Assembly (NCBI GenBank): GCA_031178025.1
Contig: JAPSJU010000012.1
Span: 1 to 20,066, forward strand
Source: Agromyces sp.
GTDB taxonomy: Bacteria > Actinomycetota > Actinomycetes > Actinomycetales > Microbacteriaceae
Reading direction: 5' to 3'
DNA: 20,066 nucleotides
Under the pieces are notes generated by a model. It was not told the DNA's origin and searched no databases. It saw nothing but the letters and a program-made list of their open reading frames with translations. Positions within the stretch are counted from its first letter, which is position 1; the number at the start of each line of letters is the position of its first letter. Below, piece by piece: positions 7,563 through 13,891 of the stretch. The position numbers were made by a program, and so were the translations under genes.

Positions 7563-8521
7563 GCGAGCACGAGCTTGCCGCGCACCGCGCCGGACTCGAA
7601 CCTCGCCACGGCGTCTGCCGCACGCTCGAGCGGGAACACCTCGCCGACGACCGGGGCGAGCTCCCCGGCCTCGATGCGCCGGGTGAGCTCGGCCAGGTCC
7701 GCGCCGTTGCGTGACGCCGCGAGCGGCCGCAGTCGCTGCGAGACGAAGGGCGAGACGAGCGAGGCTGCGGCGATCCGCCCGAGCGGGCCGAGCAGCCGGC
7801 CGCCGCGCCCCGACGACAGCACGAGCGTGCCGCCGGGATCGACCGCGCGGCGAACCCGCGACAGTGGCCGATCGGCGACGGGGTCGAAGATCGCGTCGTA
7901 CGGTCGGTCGACCTCGGTGAAGTCGGCGACCGTGTGGTCGATCACGTGATCGGCCCCGATCCTCCGGACGTGCTCCGCCTTCGTGCCGCGGCAGACTCCA
8001 GTCACCTCGGCGCCGAAGGCCTTCGCGAGTTGCACGGCGAACCCGCCGACACCGCCGGATGCGCCGTTCACGAGCACCCGTGCGCCCGGGCCGATCTCGG
8101 TGAGGCGCCAGCCCTGCAGGGCGGTCGTGCCCGAGACGGGGACGGCCGCGGCGTGGACGGCGTCGACGTTCGCCGGCCGCCGCGCGACGAAGCGCTCGGG
8201 AACCGCGACGAGTTCCGCCCATCCGCCCTGGTCGGCTTCGGCATAGACGGGATCACCGACGCGGAACCCTGTGACGTCCGCGCCGACGGCCTGGACCACC
8301 CCGGCGACATCCCGGCCGAGCATCGGCTGCTTCGGACGACGAAGCCCCGACACCGCGCGGATCGCCGTCGGCTCACCTCGAAGCAGCAGCACGTCGCCCG
8401 CGCTCACGGCGATGGCGTGCACGCGGATGAGCACGTCCGCGGGGCCGGGCTCGGGTTCGGCGACCTCGGCGAGCGCGAGCACCTCTGGGCCGCCGTACCG
8501 ATGGCGCACGACCGCCCTCAC
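7556..8521 (-). CDS. NAD(P)-dependent medium-chain alcohol dehydrogenase/quinone reductase-like protein (second of tandem pair)
   Basis: This is a 321-residue MDR-superfamily oxidoreductase without zinc ligands. It has a GroES-like N-domain, then GLRRPKQPMLGRDVAGVVQAVG. The Rossmann loop is VLVNGASGGVGGFAVQLAK, then GADHVIDHTVADF, and it closes with GKLVLAV, the usual family end. It probably reduces quinones or activated double bonds using NADPH in the cytoplasm; the substrate is unknown. Initiation is at GTG, overlapping the upstream reductase stop as GTGA (8518-8521), so the two reductases are translationally coupled. The motif order and the shared GLRRPK-P segment show the pair are diverged paralogues. 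It is the last gene of the operon starting at 10183. Confidence 0.87.
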   Translation of the reverse strand: MRAVVRHRYGGPEVLALAEVAEPEPGPADVLIRVHAIAVSAGDVLLLRGEPTAIRAVSGLRRPKQPMLGRDVAGVVQAVGADVTGFRVGDPVYAEADQGGWAELVAVPERFVARRPANVDAVHAAAVPVSGTTALQGWRLTEIGPGARVLVNGASGGVGGFAVQLAKAFGAEVTGVCRGTKAEHVRRIGADHVIDHTVADFTEVDRPYDAIFDPVADRPLSRVRRAVDPGGTLVLSSGRGGRLLGPLGRIAAASLVSPFVSQRLRPLAASRNGADLAELTRRIEAGELAPVVGEVFPLERAADAVARFESGAVRGKLVLAV

Positions 8522-9525
8522 GACGCGCCCCCGGCGCGCACGCCCGCGGCATCGATCGCGACGACGACGCTGCCCGCCTTGTGGCCGCCGTCGACCCGGC
8601 GGTGCGCCGCGACGATCTCCTCGAAGGGCAGCACCCGGTCGATGACGGGCACGATCGAGCTCCCCTCGGCCAGTTGCGAGATGAGCGCGAGATCGGCCGC
8701 CTTGTCGGGCCCGCTGCGAAGTCCGGTGAACAGGATCCCGGCCCGGCGTCCGGTGTCGGTCGACCCGGCCCGCCTGCGGCGCAGCATCACCGCGAGGCTC
8801 GGCACCGTCGACAGGTAGATGCCGTCAGGGGTCATCGCCGCCCGGGACTCCCGGAACGAGCGCTTGCCGACCGCATCGAAGATGACGTCGAACCGGCCCT
8901 TCGCGTCGGTGAAGTCCTCCCGCGTGTAGTCGATCACCTCGTCGGCGCCGAGTGATCGCACGAGCTCGACGTGGCGGGTGCTGCAGACGCCCACGACCGT
9001 GGCGCCGAGGTGCTTCGCATACTGCACCGCCGCAGAGCCGACGGTGCCCGAGGCGCCGTTGACGAGCACCGTCTGCCCCGCTCGCACTCGCGCCCCGTCG
9101 CGCAGGAACGGGATCGCGGTGAGGTACCCGTCGACGATCGCGACGGCCTCCGCGGCACTGAGGCCGTCGGGCACTCGCGCGACGACACCGTCCGCGGCGA
9201 CCCGCACGAACTCGGCGTGCGCGCCCGGCGACGGTGCGAGCGTGCCGTAGACCGCGTCGCCCGGCGCGAACCGGGTCACGTCGGATCCGGTTCGCTCGAT
9301 GACGCCCGCGAAGTCGTATCCGAACACCGGATGCTTCGGCCTCCTGAGGCCGAAGAAGACCCGGGCGAACGCGGGCCGGCCCGTGCGGTTCGCGCTGTCG
9401 GTCGCGCCGACCGTGGTCGCCTCGACGCGGACCAGCAGCTCGCGTGCTCCGATGACCGGTTCGTCGACCTCCCGGATGCGCACGACGTCGGCCGCGCCGT
9501 ACCGCTCCACGATTGCTGCCCTCAT
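8518..9525 (-). CDS. NAD(P)-dependent medium-chain alcohol dehydrogenase/quinone reductase-like protein (first of tandem pair)
   Basis: This is a 335-residue zinc-independent MDR oxidoreductase. Landmarks are VEATTVGATDSANRTGRP in the GroES-like domain, GLRRPKHPVFGYDFAGVIE, the Rossmann loop VLVNGASGTVGSAAVQYAK and SLGADEVIDYTREDF. GKRSFRESRAAMTPDGIYLS places it near reductases often annotated as NAD(P)-dependent alcohol dehydrogenases. Its substrate cannot be read from sequence. The ATG overlaps the stop of the upstream HTH gene as ATGA (9522-9525), and its own stop overlaps the next reductase start. The regulator directly upstream suggests that expression follows that regulator's signal, possibly electrophile or quinone stress. 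That role is inference. Confidence 0.87.
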   Translation of the reverse strand: MRAAIVERYGAADVVRIREVDEPVIGARELLVRVEATTVGATDSANRTGRPAFARVFFGLRRPKHPVFGYDFAGVIERTGSDVTRFAPGDAVYGTLAPSPGAHAEFVRVAADGVVARVPDGLSAAEAVAIVDGYLTAIPFLRDGARVRAGQTVLVNGASGTVGSAAVQYAKHLGATVVGVCSTRHVELVRSLGADEVIDYTREDFTDAKGRFDVIFDAVGKRSFRESRAAMTPDGIYLSTVPSLAVMLRRRRAGSTDTGRRAGILFTGLRSGPDKAADLALISQLAEGSSIVPVIDRVLPFEEIVAAHRRVDGGHKAGSVVVAIDAAGVRAGGAS

Positions 9526-9755
9526 GATGCCGTCTCCTCGTTCTCGGGGTACTGGAAGACCTCGTCGAGCGGCACCCCGAAAACGCGCGCGATCTGGAAG
9601 GCCATCTCGAGCGACGGCGAATACCGTCCCTGCTCGATCGCGATGACGGTCTGGCGGGTGACGCCGATGCGCTCGGCGAGCTCGGCCTGCGTCATCTCGC
9701 CGGTGCGGAACCGCAGGGCCCGGATGTCGTTGGTGACCCGGGTCGGCGGCCTCAC
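9522..9755 (-). CDS. Small Cro/C1-type (XRE) helix-turn-helix transcriptional regulator
   Basis: This 77-residue DNA-binding protein is almost entirely an HTH_3 domain: MTQAELAERIGVTRQTV as first and recognition helices (about residues 20-36), then AIEQGRYSPSLEMAFQIARVF. It belongs to the short XRE group that is commonly paired with a small multi-helix membrane protein and autoregulates. The GTG start overlaps the membrane-protein stop as GTGA (9752-9755); GTG at 9758 is an alternative one codon earlier. A much longer open frame upstream is antisense to nothing useful and overlaps the membrane-protein gene, so it was not used. Likely targets are the TTGAC/GTCAA repeats at 10208-10257 in front of the operon, by inference. 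Confidence 0.9.
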   Translation of the reverse strand: MRPPTRVTNDIRALRFRTGEMTQAELAERIGVTRQTVIAIEQGRYSPSLEMAFQIARVFGVPLDEVFQYPENEETAS

Positions 9756-10183
9756 CACGTCGGCACGCCCTTCCGGTAGACGATCACCTTCGTGACACTC
9801 GAGAGGAGCGCGGAGAGGACGAAGCCGAGGTACAGCGCGTTCGCAATCCAGAACGCATCCGCGTCGAACATCGCCAGCACGAGCGCACCCACACCGCCGA
9901 TCACCACGAAGGAGCTGCCGACCCGCTCGCCGAGCCGGTCGATCTCCTTGTCGCGGACGTCGCCCTTCGTGCTGTCGCTCGGCGACACGATCTCGACGAG
10001 GATGCGACCGACGATTCCGGCGACGATGGCCCCGCCGATGGTCCAGAGCATCGGGACCACCCAGTCGATCTCGTCGACCGGAGTGCCCCGGAGCCATTGC
10101 GGCAGCACGAGGAACAGGTACACCGCGTATCCGGTGACGGCGATCGTGAGGAAGACCCACGTGCCCTTCTCTTCGTACGACAT
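9752..10183 (-). CDS. Small four-helix membrane protein paired with XRE regulator (DUF2178-like)
   Basis: This is a 143-residue protein with four predicted membrane segments, at about 8-27, 43-64, 90-106 and 110-130. A charged cytoplasmic loop (SDSTKGDVRDKEIDRLGERV, about 69-88) separates helices 2 and 3. The loop resembles the DERD-type segment of DUF2178-like proteins, often encoded beside a short XRE regulator. It may act as a membrane sensor or partner of the regulator; no biochemical function is known to me. The start is ATG at 10183, with GAGGAG 5 nt upstream, preferred over GTG two codons earlier. It is the first gene of a four-gene operon with an unusually clear promoter. The next gene overlaps its stop. 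Confidence 0.82.
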   Translation of the reverse strand: MSYEEKGTWVFLTIAVTGYAVYLFLVLPQWLRGTPVDEIDWVVPMLWTIGGAIVAGIVGRILVEIVSPSDSTKGDVRDKEIDRLGERVGSSFVVIGGVGALVLAMFDADAFWIANALYLGFVLSALLSSVTKVIVYRKGVPTW

Positions 10184-10207
10184 GCCCACTCCTCATGTAA
10201 AGAACTC

Positions 10208-10257
10208 TTGACACTTGAAGGTAAAGCAGTTTTGACCAAGAGTCAAGTATTTTTGAC
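10208..10257. promoter_or_regulatory. Operator-like array of TTGAC/GTCAA half-sites
   Basis: TTGAC occurs on the plus strand at 10208-10212, 10232-10236 and 10253-10257, and its complement GTCAA at 10242-10246. The middle pair forms an inverted repeat TTGAC-N5-GTCAA (10232-10246). The 10242 and 10253 sites form GTCAA-N6-TTGAC. The array overlaps the minus-strand promoter, including its -35 box, in a strikingly AT-rich patch. It is probably the binding region of the XRE regulator of the operon (inference). Confidence 0.5.
10218..10246 (-). promoter_or_regulatory. Sigma70-type promoter of the membrane protein-XRE-reductase operon
   Basis: On the minus strand TTGACT (plus 10241-10246) is followed by exactly 17 nt and TACCTT (plus 10218-10223). 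The predicted start near 10211 gives a leader of about 28 nt with GAGGAG before the ATG at 10183. This is the best -35/-10 pair in the window. Confidence 0.7.
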
Positions 10258-10323
10258 ATCACTAAGCCGTGGTGGCCGACCTCCCGCCTCTGGCGTTCGC
10301 AGTGGACCTCTTCGCCTACCGGC

Positions 10324-10914
10324 TCAGATCGGTCGACGACGCACCCGATAGCGCACGTGCAGCACCCGGTTGGCCTGGAGCACGACGTCGGGATCCTCCA
10401 ACAGGTGCTGCGCGTCGACCGACCCGAAGTAGCGCTTACCCGACCCGAACACGACGGGTACGACGTCCATGCGCACCTCGTCGACCAGGCCCGCGGCGAG
10501 CGCCTGGCCACCGACGTCGCCGGCGGCGACCTCGACGATGCGGTCACCCGCAAGCTCCTGCGCCGTGGCCACGGCTGCTTTGACGCCGTCGACGAAGTGG
10601 AACGGCGCCTCGGGGTCCCAGCCCTCGGGCTTCGGCCGGTGCGTCACGACGACCACGTGGTCGATCCCGCTCGGAGGCTTCCCGTCCCAGCCGTCCGTCA
10701 GGTCGAAGACGTGGCGGCCGGCGATGGTCACCCCGATCTGGTCCCAGTACGGCCGGGTGTAGTTGTAGGACGACTGCGACACCTTCAACACGCCGCTCTC
10801 GTCCAACGGGACGTCACCGCTGGTCAACCAGTCGAACAGCGGTCCGGGGTGGTCGTTCTCGTCCGCGATGAAGCCGTCGACGGACACCGAGCTGTACATG
10901 ACCACCTTGCCCAT
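10324..10914 (-). CDS. Dihydrofolate reductase family / RibD C-terminal domain protein
   Basis: This is a 196-residue single-domain protein of the RibD_C/DHFR-like fold. It opens with GKVVMYSSVSVDGFIADEN, the typical N-terminal strand and turn of these stand-alone reductase-like proteins. VTIAGRHVFDL, HVVVVTHRPK and VAAGDVGGQALAAGLVDEV (NADPH-binding side) follow. VVPVVFGSGKRYF near the end is also typical. These proteins are presumed NADPH-dependent reductases, but most have no known substrate. A role in riboflavin or folate synthesis should not be assumed without rib or fol neighbours. A GAGGAG site 6 nt before the ATG supports the start. It is downstream of the AraC-type regulator with its own possible -10 (TAATTT), so regulation by that neighbour is possible. 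Confidence 0.88.
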   Translation of the reverse strand: MGKVVMYSSVSVDGFIADENDHPGPLFDWLTSGDVPLDESGVLKVSQSSYNYTRPYWDQIGVTIAGRHVFDLTDGWDGKPPSGIDHVVVVTHRPKPEGWDPEAPFHFVDGVKAAVATAQELAGDRIVEVAAGDVGGQALAAGLVDEVRMDVVPVVFGSGKRYFGSVDAQHLLEDPDVVLQANRVLHVRYRVRRRPI

Positions 10915-10944
10915 GGGGTTCTCCTCTGCGTTGGCGTGGCCCCA

Positions 10945-10950
10945 AAATTA
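10945..10950 (-). promoter_or_regulatory. Possible -10 element of the RibD_C-domain gene
   Basis: TAATTT on the minus strand lies about 30 nt before the ATG at 10914, with GAGGAG between them. No convincing -35 was found, so an activator (perhaps the adjacent AraC-type protein) may be required. Confidence 0.35.
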
Positions 10951-10981
10951 GCGCGTCGCGAGCCGTCGCTCTTGTAGGAAA

Positions 10982-11884
10982 TCAATCGGCCGGCAGCGGC
11001 CAGCTGTCCAGCACGTGATCGGGATGTTCGCGCAGGAACCGCCGCCGGACTTCGGCGTACCGGCTTGGCGTGAGCCCGGTGAATGCCCGGAACTCGTGGC
11101 CGAAATGGGCCTGGTCGAAGTAGCCGGCGCCACCGGCGACCTCGCCCCAGTCGATCGGTTCGGAGAAGTCGATCGCGAGCACGGTGGCGGTGAAGCGGTA
11201 GCTGCGGGCCAGCCGCTTCGGCGTGACCCCGATGAGCTCCTTGAACCGCTGTGCCAGATGCGTGCTGCTGACACCGGCTGCCACGCTCAGGTCGCCGATC
11301 GCCACCGCTCCGCTGGTCGCCGCGATGACACTGCTCGCATGGCGGACCAGCCCCAGGCCGGCGGTCTCGCCCAGCCGTCGCATGAGCTCCTGCTCGAGCA
11401 GCGTCAGCATCTCATACGGTCCGTCCGCCGTGGCCAGCCGGTCTCGGAGCTCGGCGACGGCGGGACTGCCCCAGACCTGCTCCACCGTCACCGGCCGGTC
11501 GCACAGCTCGGCGGCGGGCATCGGCAGGAACGGCGCCAGTCCCCACGGCTTGAAGTGCACGCCGACGGAGCGGGTCCAGAGGGGGTAGCCGAACTGCAAC
11601 GCGCGGGTGGGCGTGGTGACCACGCAGCCGTCGGCGTACTCGGCCGTCTCGATGTCGGTGCCGGACCGGATGTGGAACGGCGCCCCGAGGTTGACCATGA
11701 GGAACGCTGCCGGCGACGGCGGCAGCATCAGCCTGGCGTACGGCGACGCGCCCTCCAGGTAGTACAGGTCGTCGATCAGCCCATCCAACGGCGCTCGCGG
11801 CAGTCTGGACACGTACTCCACGCCCACAGTATCGCCGATGCCCCGCCCGAACACACGTGCGACGTGAGGAGCAGGTATCTCCAT
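10982..11884 (-). CDS. AraC-family transcriptional regulator
   Basis: This is a 300-residue regulator. An N-terminal ligand-sensing-like region (about 20-170) contains DGLIDDLYYLEG and VGVHFKPWGLAPFL, seen in AraC proteins with a DUF6597-type sensor. A C-terminal AraC HTH domain (about 196-283) follows, with AGVSSTHLAQRFKELIGVTPKRLAR as the first HTH and FDQAHFGHEFRAFTGLTPSRYAE as the second, matching the family signature. It should bind DNA as an activator or repressor; the effector is unknown. ATG at 11884 is 8 nt after the SMR exporter stop, suggesting readthrough from the exporter transcript. It lacks a good ribosome-binding site, so an internal start is possible. The RibD_C-domain gene downstream is the obvious candidate target. 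Confidence 0.87.
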   Translation of the reverse strand: MEIPAPHVARVFGRGIGDTVGVEYVSRLPRAPLDGLIDDLYYLEGASPYARLMLPPSPAAFLMVNLGAPFHIRSGTDIETAEYADGCVVTTPTRALQFGYPLWTRSVGVHFKPWGLAPFLPMPAAELCDRPVTVEQVWGSPAVAELRDRLATADGPYEMLTLLEQELMRRLGETAGLGLVRHASSVIAATSGAVAIGDLSVAAGVSSTHLAQRFKELIGVTPKRLARSYRFTATVLAIDFSEPIDWGEVAGGAGYFDQAHFGHEFRAFTGLTPSRYAEVRRRFLREHPDHVLDSWPLPAD

Positions 11885-11892
11885 CGATCGGT

Positions 11893-12216
11893 TCAGTGCG
11901 CGCCGTCGACGAGCTTCAGGCCGACCACGCAGCCGACGAGCCCGGCGAGGAGGGCGAGCTTCGCCCACGAGACATCCGTGTCGCCCGTGATCATCGCCCA
12001 GGTCACGGTGAGGGCCGCGCCGATGCCCACCCAGACGGCGTACGCGGTGCCGGTCGAGATGTCACGCATCGCCCACGCGAGGCCGCCCATCGAGAGGACG
12101 AGTGCACCGAAGAAGACGAGCGACGGCCAGAGCTTCGTGAAGCCCTCGGACCTGCCGAGCGCGGTGGCCCAGACGGCTTCGAGCACGCCCGAGACGATGA
12201 GGATGATCCATGCCAT
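11893..12216 (-). CDS. gdx: SMR-family guanidinium exporter (Gdx, formerly SugE type)
   Basis: This 107-residue, four-helix small multidrug resistance protein works as an antiparallel dimer exchanging guanidinium ion for protons across the membrane. The residues known to define the Gdx subtype are all present at their usual numbers: Glu13 (central proton/substrate carboxylate), Trp16, Ser42, Tyr59 and Trp62, within LSMGGLAWAMR and GTAYAVWVGIGA. Length matches the family. The ATG at 12216 has GGGAG 9 nt upstream, and the leader carries a guanidine-III riboswitch match that independently supports guanidinium as substrate. A lone gdx gene is normal because the protein is a homodimer. The AraC-type gene starts 8 nt after its stop. 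Confidence 0.93.
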   Translation of the reverse strand: MAWIILIVSGVLEAVWATALGRSEGFTKLWPSLVFFGALVLSMGGLAWAMRDISTGTAYAVWVGIGAALTVTWAMITGDTDVSWAKLALLAGLVGCVVGLKLVDGAH

Positions 12217-12232
12217 GACTGTTCACTCCCGT

Positions 12233-12275
12233 GGCCAGTCTTGTCGCGTTCCGGGTACTGGGTGCCCTCGTCCGG
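12233..12275 (-). ncRNA. Guanidine-III riboswitch (ykkC-III class) in the gdx leader
   Basis: Read on the minus strand, the leader contains CCGGACGAGG (plus 12266-12275), then GTACCCGG (plus 12251-12258), then GACAAGAC (plus 12238-12245), in this order. From memory, these are the conserved blocks of the guanidine-III aptamer solved from Thermobispora bispora. The covarying helix is different in sequence but preserved: CCAGT pairs with ACTGG (5 bp). The self-complementary CCGG/CCGG pseudoknot pair is intact. The GGGAG ribosome-binding site begins 2-3 nt after the aptamer, fitting translational control in which guanidine turns on exporter synthesis. Confidence 0.9.
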
Positions 12276-12300
12276 GGCCGCCCATCGACGACCTGCTCGA

Positions 12301-12309
12301 AGGCTAGCA
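12301..12309 (-). promoter_or_regulatory. Extended -10 promoter for the riboswitch-gdx transcript
   Basis: The minus strand reads TGCTAGCCT, that is an extended -10 (TGN) followed by TAGCCT. It would start RNA near 12294, about 19 nt before the aptamer, giving a leader of about 78 nt. No -35 is obvious, which the TGN extension could compensate. Confidence 0.5.
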
Positions 12310-12323
12310 ACGGGGGCTGGGCA

Positions 12324-12343
12324 GGCCCTGTGCAGTCAGGGCC
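12324..12343 (-). terminator. Hairpin terminator after the sarcosine oxidase-like gene
   Basis: GGCCCTG (12324-12330) and CAGGGCC (12337-12343) form a perfect 7-bp stem with a 6-nt loop, starting 6 nt after the stop at 12350. No U-tract is present, as is common at high GC. It would insulate the riboswitch promoter from upstream transcription. Confidence 0.5.
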
Positions 12344-12349
12344 GTACGG

Positions 12350-13525
12350 TCAGCGCCCGAGCCCCGTCGGCGACACCGGGTGCCGGGCGATGGCCCGGTC
12401 GGCGGCGAAGCGCGCCGGCGCCCGGCCCGCCCCGTCGACGAGGTCGGCGAGGATCCGCCCCACGACCGGCGTGAACTTGAAGCCGTGCCCCGAGAACCCG
12501 GCCCCGACGACGACCGGGCCGATCCGATCGAGCACGAAGTGCTCGTCGGGCGTCGTCGTGTACGTGCAGCTGATCGGCGCGACCGCATCGGCGTCGACGC
12601 CGGGCAGCCAGTCGCGCGCGTACCGTTGCAGCGCCGCGAGCTGCTCGGGCACCGGCGTGAAATCGCGCATGTCGGGATCGACGACGGGTCCCACCCCGTG
12701 CCATCCGGCCTTGACGCCCTCGCCCGGGGTGAGCATGCCGTACACCGGCGAGCGCCAGTAGCCGTAGGCGGCCTCGGCGTCGCCCGGGAAGTGGTTGAAG
12801 CTCGGCCAGGCCATGGCGGCGTCGCGCACGCCGAAGTGCGCCGGCTGCTCCTGCGTGACGACGAGCCGCGGCAGCCGGACGCCGGCCACGCCGTCGAGGA
12901 GCTTCATCGTCCAGCCGCCGAGCGTGACGACGGCCGTGCGCGCCTCGAAGACCTCCTCCTCGCCGTCGTCGGTGACGGATGCCACACGCACGCGCTCGTC
13001 ATCCACCACATCGATCCGCGTGGCTCGCGTGCGGTGCCGCACGTCAGCCCCGAACGCCGCGGCGGTCGCGTGCAACGCGGCGATCGTGGCATCCGCGTTC
13101 ACCCGTCCGGCCGCCTCGTTGAACAGGACGCGGTGATCGAAGCGGATGCCGGGCCAGCGCTCCCCCGCCTCCTCGACGGGCAGGAACTCCGCCGCGATCC
13201 CGGCGGCGGCGAGCGCGGCGTGGACCTCGTCGAAGGCGCCACCCGGGCCGTGGTTCGCCACGCCGACGAGATCGAGCAGCGAGGCGCCGCTCTCGGCCTC
13301 GAGCTCGCGCCACCGGGGCAGTGCCTCGACGAGCATCCGCACGTACGCCGGATCCGAGTAGGCGACGTTGAAGTTCCGGGACGCGCCGTGCGAGGCGCCC
13401 ATCGTGTGTCCGGGCGCGAACCGCTCGAGGAGGGCCACGTCACGGCCGCGCCGGGCGAGCTGCCACGCGGTCGCCGCGCCCATCGCCCCGCCGCCCACCA
13501 CGATCGTCTCGACCCGCGTCACCAT
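12350..13525 (-). CDS. Sarcosine oxidase / N-methyltryptophan oxidase-like FAD amine oxidase
   Basis: This 391-residue flavoprotein belongs to the monomeric sarcosine oxidase (MSOX/MTOX) family, which oxidatively demethylates secondary amines to give formaldehyde and hydrogen peroxide. The FAD dinucleotide motif is VVGGGAMGAATAWQLARRG (about 9-27). GASHGASR follows (43-50). Cys320 in PISCTYTTTPDEHFVLDR corresponds to the cysteine that covalently carries FAD. GFSGHGFKFTPVVG (343-356) is the C-terminal FAD-binding segment. The exact amine is not determinable. The ATG lies 7 nt after a TAGGCT -10 hexamer and also has GGAG 3 nt upstream, so initiation may be leaderless. The ABM-domain gene ends 30 bp upstream. 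Confidence 0.9.
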   Translation of the reverse strand: MVTRVETIVVGGGAMGAATAWQLARRGRDVALLERFAPGHTMGASHGASRNFNVAYSDPAYVRMLVEALPRWRELEAESGASLLDLVGVANHGPGGAFDEVHAALAAAGIAAEFLPVEEAGERWPGIRFDHRVLFNEAAGRVNADATIAALHATAAAFGADVRHRTRATRIDVVDDERVRVASVTDDGEEEVFEARTAVVTLGGWTMKLLDGVAGVRLPRLVVTQEQPAHFGVRDAAMAWPSFNHFPGDAEAAYGYWRSPVYGMLTPGEGVKAGWHGVGPVVDPDMRDFTPVPEQLAALQRYARDWLPGVDADAVAPISCTYTTTPDEHFVLDRIGPVVVGAGFSGHGFKFTPVVGRILADLVDGAGRAPARFAADRAIARHPVSPTGLGR

Positions 13526-13532
13526 GGCCTCC

Positions 13533-13538
13533 AGCCTA
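13533..13538 (-). promoter_or_regulatory. Putative -10 element of the sarcosine oxidase-like gene
   Basis: TAGGCT on the minus strand is 7 nt from the ATG at 13525. This is the same spacing as at metG, metY and the VOC gene, suggesting a leaderless transcript independent of the upstream ABM gene. Confidence 0.45.
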
Positions 13539-13555
13539 GGTCGGGCCGACGTCGC

Positions 13556-13852
13556 TCAGATCGCGAGCACCTCGGCGAAGTGCTCGACGACGGGGAACGG
13601 CTCATAGAAGCCGTGCAGCAGCTCGCGCCAGCGACCGTACTCGGCGGAACCGCGGAAGCCGACCGCGTGCGCCTCGACGCTCTCCCAGTGCACGAGCAGC
13701 AGGTACTCGTTCGGCGTCTCGATCGAGCGCGACAGCCGCAAGTCAAGGAATCCCGGCATGCCGGCGATGATGCCCTTCGCCTCGGCGAACACGGCTTCGA
13801 ACTCGGCCTCCCGGCCGGGCACGACGGGCAGGATGGCATGTTCGAGGATCAT
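13556..13852 (-). CDS. Antibiotic biosynthesis monooxygenase (ABM) domain protein, YgiN-like
   Basis: This small 98-residue protein has the dimeric ferredoxin-like ABM fold. It shows MILEHAILPVVPGREAEFEAVF in the first strand and helix, GMPGFLDLRLSRS with the characteristic GF, and EYLLLVHWESVEAH, the typical ABM second half. Relatives include putative quinol monooxygenases and heme-degrading enzymes. The Asn/Trp set of IsdG-type heme oxygenases is not evident, so heme degradation is unlikely. A specific substrate cannot be assigned. ATG at 13852 lies 6 nt after TACGGT (13859-13864). It is divergent from the isochorismatase-type gene across 39 bp and precedes the FAD oxidase by 30 bp. Confidence 0.87.
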   Translation of the reverse strand: MILEHAILPVVPGREAEFEAVFAEAKGIIAGMPGFLDLRLSRSIETPNEYLLLVHWESVEAHAVGFRGSAEYGRWRELLHGFYEPFPVVEHFAEVLAI

Positions 13853-13858
13853 CCACTC

Positions 13859-13864
13859 ACCGTA
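13859..13864 (-). promoter_or_regulatory. Putative -10 element of the ABM-domain gene
   Basis: TACGGT on the minus strand ends 6 nt before the ATG at 13852 in a 39-bp divergent gap, again consistent with a leaderless start. Confidence 0.45.
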
Positions 13865-13891
13865 CCGCCGGCCCAGGCGGCATCATGAGAC

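Noticed and set aside
7556..9525. Recent tandem duplication of the two reductase genes
   Set aside because: They share motif order and a GLRRPK segment, but most of the sequence differs, so divergence is old and no DNA-level repeat is seen.
10324..10914. Assignment as a riboflavin-biosynthesis RibD or a true folate DHFR
   Set aside because: The deaminase domain of RibD and neighbouring rib genes are absent. Stand-alone RibD_C-domain proteins are a broad family of unknown substrates.
12380..13888. A 502-codon plus-strand open frame opposite the sarcosine oxidase-like gene
   Set aside because: It mirrors a gene with complete FAD and Cys motifs. Its own translation has no recognisable domain and arises from high third-position GC.
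13861..13891. A standard promoter or ribosome-binding site for the isochorismatase-type gene
   Set aside because: Only a weak CATCAT five nt before the ATG is visible. It is not good enough to list as a feature.
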